This document shows, piece by piece, positions 5,714-9,751 of a DNA stretch of 9,751 bases. Below the pieces are notes generated by a model. That model did not search any database. It worked only from the letters and a program-made list of their open reading frames with translations, and was not told the DNA's origin. The DNA is taken from NCBI GenBank assembly GCA_031289515.1, contig JAITPH010000197.1, positions 1 to 9,751 of the forward strand, read 5' to 3'. The stretch is from Tannerella sp. (GTDB taxonomy: Bacteria; Bacteroidota; Bacteroidia; Bacteroidales; Tannerellaceae). Position numbers and translations under genes: made by a program. Within the stretch, counting starts at the first letter, position 1, and the number at the start of each line of letters is the position of its first letter.

Positions 5714-8700
5714 ATGAATTTATATTTAAAAAGTAATTATGCTTTCAGAATTATTTCAGAAAAATGGATACGGATTATAAAGCTGACTTTATTCTTATGC
5801 TGTTCTTTTACCATGAGTATGTCGGCAACCGTATATCCACAAAGCTCAAAATTGTCTATCAATGAGCCGTATGTCAATTCCGACAAAACATCTCCGGTTG
5901 CCACCCAACAGGACAAACGTATCACCGGTACCGTTATAGACGTAAACGGCGAGTCGGTCATTGGCGCGAGTGTGGTTGAGAAAGGAACGGCAAACGGAAT
6001 CAGTACCAACGTCGATGGGCAATTCACCCTGACTGTTCCTTCCGGCGCCATCCTTCAAATATCGTACATCGGATATGTTCCGCAGGAAATAGCGGTAGGA
6101 AATCAGGCAAACCTGATTGTAACTTTGCTCGAAGACAGTCAAGTGTTGGAGGAAGTAGTAGTAGTCGGCTACGGAACACAGAAAAAAGTGAACCTGACCG
6201 GCGCCGTTTCGGCCATGACTGTGGACGAGACCCTGACCAGCCGCTCATTAGCAGACGTTTCATCCGGATTGCAAGGTATGCTTCCCGGTTTAGCCGTCAG
6301 CCAAAACAGCAGTATGGCCGGACGAGAAGACGTTTCGTTAATGATTCGCGGTTTGGGAACGGTCAATAATTCCAGCCCCCTGATCGTCGTAGACGGAATG
6401 CCCGACGTAAACATCAACCGCCTTAACATGGCGGATATTGAAAGTATTTCCGTATTGAAAGATGCCGCTTCTTCAGCCATCTACGGTTCGCGTGCTGCTA
6501 ACGGCGTAATCCTGATCACTACAAAATCGGGAAAAGGCTCGGATAGGGTATCAATTAATTTCTCAGGCAATTATGCCGTTTCCTATCCGACAAACCAAAT
6601 CGAATTTATGCCGGACTATCCTCGTGCCCTGACGCTGCATCAGCGGGCGGCGGCCGTCAATACCCTTGAGTCGAACTACCAGTTTAAGAACGGTACAATT
6701 GACCAGTGGATGGCTTTGGGCATGATTGATCCGTTGCGCTATCCCAATGCCGACTGGTGGGACTGGATTATGCGCGACAACGGCCTCTTAAAGAACTACA
6801 ATGTATCGGCAAGCGGCAGCAACGATAAATCCAATTTCTACGCATCCATCGGAGTTTCCGATCAGGAAGGATTGCAAATCAACAACGATTATACCCGCTA
6901 CAATGCGCGGTTTAATTTCGATTACAAATTATTACCATCCGTGAATGTGGGCATACGTGCGCAAGGCAACTGGACCAATCGCTCCTACTACATGAGCGGT
7001 GGTTACACAGACACGGATAACCAGAGCAATACCGGCGGTTACGACCTTCAATACGCCATATCCGGTATCGTTCCTTATGATCCCGTATCCGGTTTATATG
7101 GAGGTACGATGGCTTACGGCGAAGATGCCCAGGCTTACAACCCCTATACCTATATGGTGAATAACCTCAACTATTCGAATCGGCAGGAGTTTACTCCGAC
7201 CATGTACTTGGAGTGGTCGCCGGTCAAAGGGTTAACAGGTCGCCTTGAATATACGTTGAACTATTTCAACCAGTTTACATGGTCGGCAAGTATGCCGAAT
7301 CGGGCTTACAACTTCCAGACGGATTCGTATAGCTCGCGTGTATATGTCGGCGAGGATGCCGGTGTGTCAAACGCAACCAACACAGGCTACAAGACCCAGT
7401 TGCACGGACGGTTGAACTACAATATCAAGCTCGCAGAGCGCCATGATATTTCGGCTATGTTCGCCTACAACGAAGAGTATTGGTACTCACGTTCGCAAAG
7501 TTCATCGCGTAACAACAGGCTTCACCCCTCTTTGCACGAGATAAATGCCGCACTTACCGATGTTCAAGGCACAGGGGGCAGCTCCGAAACCGAAGGCTTG
7601 CTTTCCTATATCGGACGTTTAAACTATACGGCCTACGACAAATACTTGCTGGAATTGAACTTTCGTGTAGACGGCTCGTCGCGCTTCCTGCCCGGCCATC
7701 AATACGGCTTCTTCCCTTCGGCAGCTGTCGGTTGGCGTTTCTCGGAAGAAGAATTTGTGAAAGCTCTTGTAGGCAACTGGCTGTATCAAGGCAAATTACG
7801 CGCTTCGTACGGCTCGTTGGGTAGCAATGACGTCAGCCGTTTCGAGCAGAAAGAGACGCTGACCGCCAGCAACTACATGATAGGCAACAGCATCGCTAAA
7901 GGATTCGTAAACAAGAAAATGATCAATCAATACCTTAGCTGGGAGTCGGTGTTTGTAACCAATGTCGGCTTAGACCTTGGCTTCTTAAAAGGCAGGTTGA
8001 CAGCCGGGCTTGATTATTATGACAGACTGACAACCGGCATGATTCGTCCTTCGCAAATGTCTATCCACCTAACCGGCGCCTACAGCGCTCCGCGTGACAA
8101 TATCGGCGACATGCGTAATCGTGGCGTCGAATTTGACCTGACTTGGAGAGACAAACAAGGAGATCTCACCTATCAGATCAGCGCCAACTATTCACGCAAC
8201 TGGACCCAGCTGCAGTCGTGGAACGAGTTCTTGGACAAAGGATGGGTGTACGTAAACATGCCTTATCATTTTGTTTATACCTACGAGCAAGATGGTATTG
8301 CTCAAACTTGGGGAGATGTCTACAGCAATACGCCGCAGGGCATATCGCCGGGTGATGTTATACGTAAAGACGTAAACGGCGACGGACGCATTGACGGAAA
8401 CGACAAAGTCGCCTATACGGAATACCAGCGTGACCGTCCAACGACGAATTACGCCCTGAATGCATCCGCCTCGTGGAAAGGCATCGACTTGGCGCTGCTG
8501 TTTCAAGGCTCTGCCGGACGTAAGACGTTCTGGATCACCAATTACAACAACGTGAACTTCGGCACGCAACGCTATGCCTCTTCCTACGAACACCTGTCGC
8601 TACCATGGACATGGGAAAACCGCGACGGCGAATGGCCTCGTCTGGCCGGTTCGAGTAACCGTGAAGAAACGACGTTCTGGTTGGACAATTTGGCGTATCT

Positions 8701-8926
8701 CCGCCTCAAAAACGTGCAATTAGGATATAATCTGCCGAAAAAATGGCTAAAGGTCGCGCATATACAGAACCTGCGTATCTACTTCTCCGGTGAAAATCTG
8801 GCTACTCTTACCTCGTTCCGCGGCATAGACCCGGAACGTGGGGGAATGGGAAATAGCGGAGGTTATCAGTCTGACGTGTATCCATTGATCAAATCGTATT
8901 CGATGGGTCTTAATATCGGGTTTTAA
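5714..8926 (+). CDS. SusC/RagA-family TonB-dependent outer-membrane transporter lacking the STN domain
   Basis: A 1070-residue SusC-like transporter that imports oligomeric nutrients (glycans or peptides) across the outer membrane, powered by TonB, with a SusD lipoprotein as lid. A basic N-terminus and hydrophobic stretch at about 19-38 form the signal peptide. A carboxypeptidase-like regulatory domain runs from ITGTVID (residue 70) to about 140. VLEEVVVVGYG (144-154) marks the TonB box region, followed by the plug to about 270, including LIVVDGMPD and SAIYGSRAANGVILITTKSG. The rest is the barrel, ending in a C-terminal Phe (NIGF). DVNGDGRID at 886-894 is a loop common in this family. Transporters placed after an ECF sigma/anti-sigma pair normally have a ~70-residue STN signalling domain before the carboxypeptidase-like domain. 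Here only about 28 residues (PQSSKLSINEPY and a linker) separate the signal peptide from residue 70, so STN is missing. The substrate cannot be told. Confidence 0.94.
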   Translation: MNLYLKSNYAFRIISEKWIRIIKLTLFLCCSFTMSMSATVYPQSSKLSINEPYVNSDKTSPVATQQDKRITGTVIDVNGESVIGASVVEKGTANGISTNVDGQFTLTVPSGAILQISYIGYVPQEIAVGNQANLIVTLLEDSQVLEEVVVVGYGTQKKVNLTGAVSAMTVDETLTSRSLADVSSGLQGMLPGLAVSQNSSMAGREDVSLMIRGLGTVNNSSPLIVVDGMPDVNINRLNMADIESISVLKDAASSAIYGSRAANGVILITTKSGKGSDRVSINFSGNYAVSYPTNQIEFMPDYPRALTLHQRAAAVNTLESNYQFKNGTIDQWMALGMIDPLRYPNADWWDWIMRDNGLLKNYNVSASGSNDKSNFYASIGVSDQEGLQINNDYTRYNARFNFDYKLLPSVNVGIRAQGNWTNRSYYMSGGYTDTDNQSNTGGYDLQYAISGIVPYDPVSGLYGGTMAYGEDAQAYNPYTYMVNNLNYSNRQEFTPTMYLEWSPVKGLTGRLEYTLNYFNQFTWSASMPNRAYNFQTDSYSSRVYVGEDAGVSNATNTGYKTQLHGRLNYNIKLAERHDISAMFAYNEEYWYSRSQSSSRNNRLHPSLHEINAALTDVQGTGGSSETEGLLSYIGRLNYTAYDKYLLELNFRVDGSSRFLPGHQYGFFPSAAVGWRFSEEEFVKALVGNWLYQGKLRASYGSLGSNDVSRFEQKETLTASNYMIGNSIAKGFVNKKMINQYLSWESVFVTNVGLDLGFLKGRLTAGLDYYDRLTTGMIRPSQMSIHLTGAYSAPRDNIGDMRNRGVEFDLTWRDKQGDLTYQISANYSRNWTQLQSWNEFLDKGWVYVNMPYHFVYTYEQDGIAQTWGDVYSNTPQGISPGDVIRKDVNGDGRIDGNDKVAYTEYQRDRPTTNYALNASASWKGIDLALLFQGSAGRKTFWITNYNNVNFGTQRYASSYEHLSLPWTWENRDGEWPRLAGSSNREETTFWLDNLAYLRLKNVQLGYNLPKKWLKVAHIQNLRIYFSGENLATLTSFRGIDPERGGMGNSGGYQSDVYPLIKSYSMGLNIGF

Positions 8927-8948
8927 TTAAAAACAAAATATAACGATT

Positions 8949-9751
8949 ATGAAATTGACAAAAATAATAAGACTTTTATCCGTTTGCATCATGGTGGCGG
9001 GACTTCTTTTCACCACATCTTGTGTAAGGGATTTGTTAAATCAGGAACCGACAGACGACCTGCCGGCAAGTGCATTCTGGAAGACAGAGGCCGATGCCAC
9101 TTACGCCTTGCAAGGGGCTTACGCCGACATTAGGCCGCTTTACGACCGCGATTATTATTTCGACGGCCAGAGCGAATATGTAAGGGTGCGCGGAAATAGC
9201 ACCACCGACGGTAACCTGCGTCTTGGAGATGCCTACAACGGCGGATCGTATGGCCCGGGTGGCTATGCCTCCGGTTTTGATAAAATGTATCGCTATCTGT
9301 ACGGCGGAATCAGTAGGGCAAATTACGTGATTGACAACGTGGAAAAAATGTTGGCATCCGCCAATCCCACTTCGCTGGCCAGCTTGGAAACCATTATCGG
9401 CGAAGCGCGTTTGCTCCGTGGAATGATGTACTTTAAGTTAATATCCATGTGGGGAGATGTGCCTTTGATTGAGCATGTGGTATACGACAATTCGGAGGTT
9501 TCCGATATTACGCGCACGCCGATTGCTCAGATAAAAGATTTTATCATGGCTGATTTTAACTATGCGTTTGAGAAACTGCCGGTCAAAGCCTCAGAAGTAG
9601 GCCGCGCAGCCAAACCGGCCGCACTGTCTTTCCGAGGTAAACTACAGTTGTATTGGGCTTGTTGGAATAAAAACGGATGGCCGGAATTGGCAGGCTTCAC
9701 GCCAAGCGCTTCCGAAGCAGCCAATGCCTATCGAGCTGCTGCCGACGACTT
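8949..9751 (+). CDS. SusD/RagB-family nutrient-binding lipoprotein (3' end outside window)
   Basis: The frame from ATG 8949 stays open to the window edge, giving 267 complete codons of a protein usually of 500-600 residues. The N-terminus MKLTKIIRLLSVCIMVAGLL followed by FTTSC is a lipoprotein signal peptide, with Cys25 as the likely lipidated residue. LLNQEPTDDLPASAFWKTEADA, GGISRANYVIDNV, GEARLLRGMMYFKLISMWGD and PLIEHVVY are typical of the N-terminal, TPR-like part of SusD proteins. It sits on the outer face of the outer membrane, binds the substrate and closes over the SusC-like barrel encoded 22 bp upstream. The two are certainly cotranscribed. The substrate-binding part lies mostly beyond the window, so specificity cannot be guessed. 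Confidence 0.93.
   Translation, partial: MKLTKIIRLLSVCIMVAGLLFTTSCVRDLLNQEPTDDLPASAFWKTEADATYALQGAYADIRPLYDRDYYFDGQSEYVRVRGNSTTDGNLRLGDAYNGGSYGPGGYASGFDKMYRYLYGGISRANYVIDNVEKMLASANPTSLASLETIIGEARLLRGMMYFKLISMWGDVPLIEHVVYDNSEVSDITRTPIAQIKDFIMADFNYAFEKLPVKASEVGRAAKPAALSFRGKLQLYWACWNKNGWPELAGFTPSASEAANAYRAAADD

Noticed and set aside
8369..8395. EF-hand or dockerin-like motif DVNGDGRID in the SusC-like barrel
   Set aside because: From memory nearly the same loop (PGD..KDVNGDGRID) is found in most SusC-family proteins, so it is not a special feature of this one.

Overview
The window reads as chromosomal DNA from a member of the Bacteroidota, most likely Bacteroidales. The main grounds are a SusC/SusD outer-membrane pair, an ECF sigma factor of the Bacteroidetes type followed by a FecR-type anti-sigma remnant, A/T-rich gene leaders without clear Shine-Dalgarno sites, and a SufD with a Cys-rich tail. 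This placement rests on protein family resemblance recalled from memory, not on a search. All genes lie on the + strand. No tRNA, rRNA, CRISPR array or complete insertion sequence was seen.

Region 1 (2-3026) is the scaffold part of a SUF iron-sulfur cluster assembly operon: the C-terminal two thirds of sufB, then sufC and sufD, tightly packed (16 bp gap, then a TGA directly followed by ATG). The usual next gene, the cysteine desulfurase sufS, does not follow. Instead there is a 51-bp gap with a short tandem duplication, then an exported PhoA-type alkaline phosphatase (3078-4478). It carries His and Trp at the two active-site positions that are Asp and Lys in E. coli PhoA.

Region 2 (4479-4762) is non-coding. 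It holds two adjacent copies of a ~78-bp hairpin element whose arms are built from the heptamer CACGAAT, then an A/T-rich stretch with an imperfect palindrome just before the sigma factor gene.

Region 3 (4763-9751) has the layout of a sigma / anti-sigma / SusC / SusD nutrient-uptake locus, but the signalling part looks broken. The ECF sigma factor is intact. The anti-sigma gene is reduced to a short N-terminal remnant with a stop codon and probable frameshifts. The SusC-like TonB-dependent transporter keeps its signal peptide, carboxypeptidase-like domain, plug and barrel, but lacks the STN domain that would normally contact the anti-sigma factor. The SusD-like lipoprotein begins 22 bp downstream and runs off the window. 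The most interesting reading is that both halves of the transport-to-transcription signal were lost together while the sigma factor and transporter were kept. That is inference from the layout. I did not find a clearly new molecular system.
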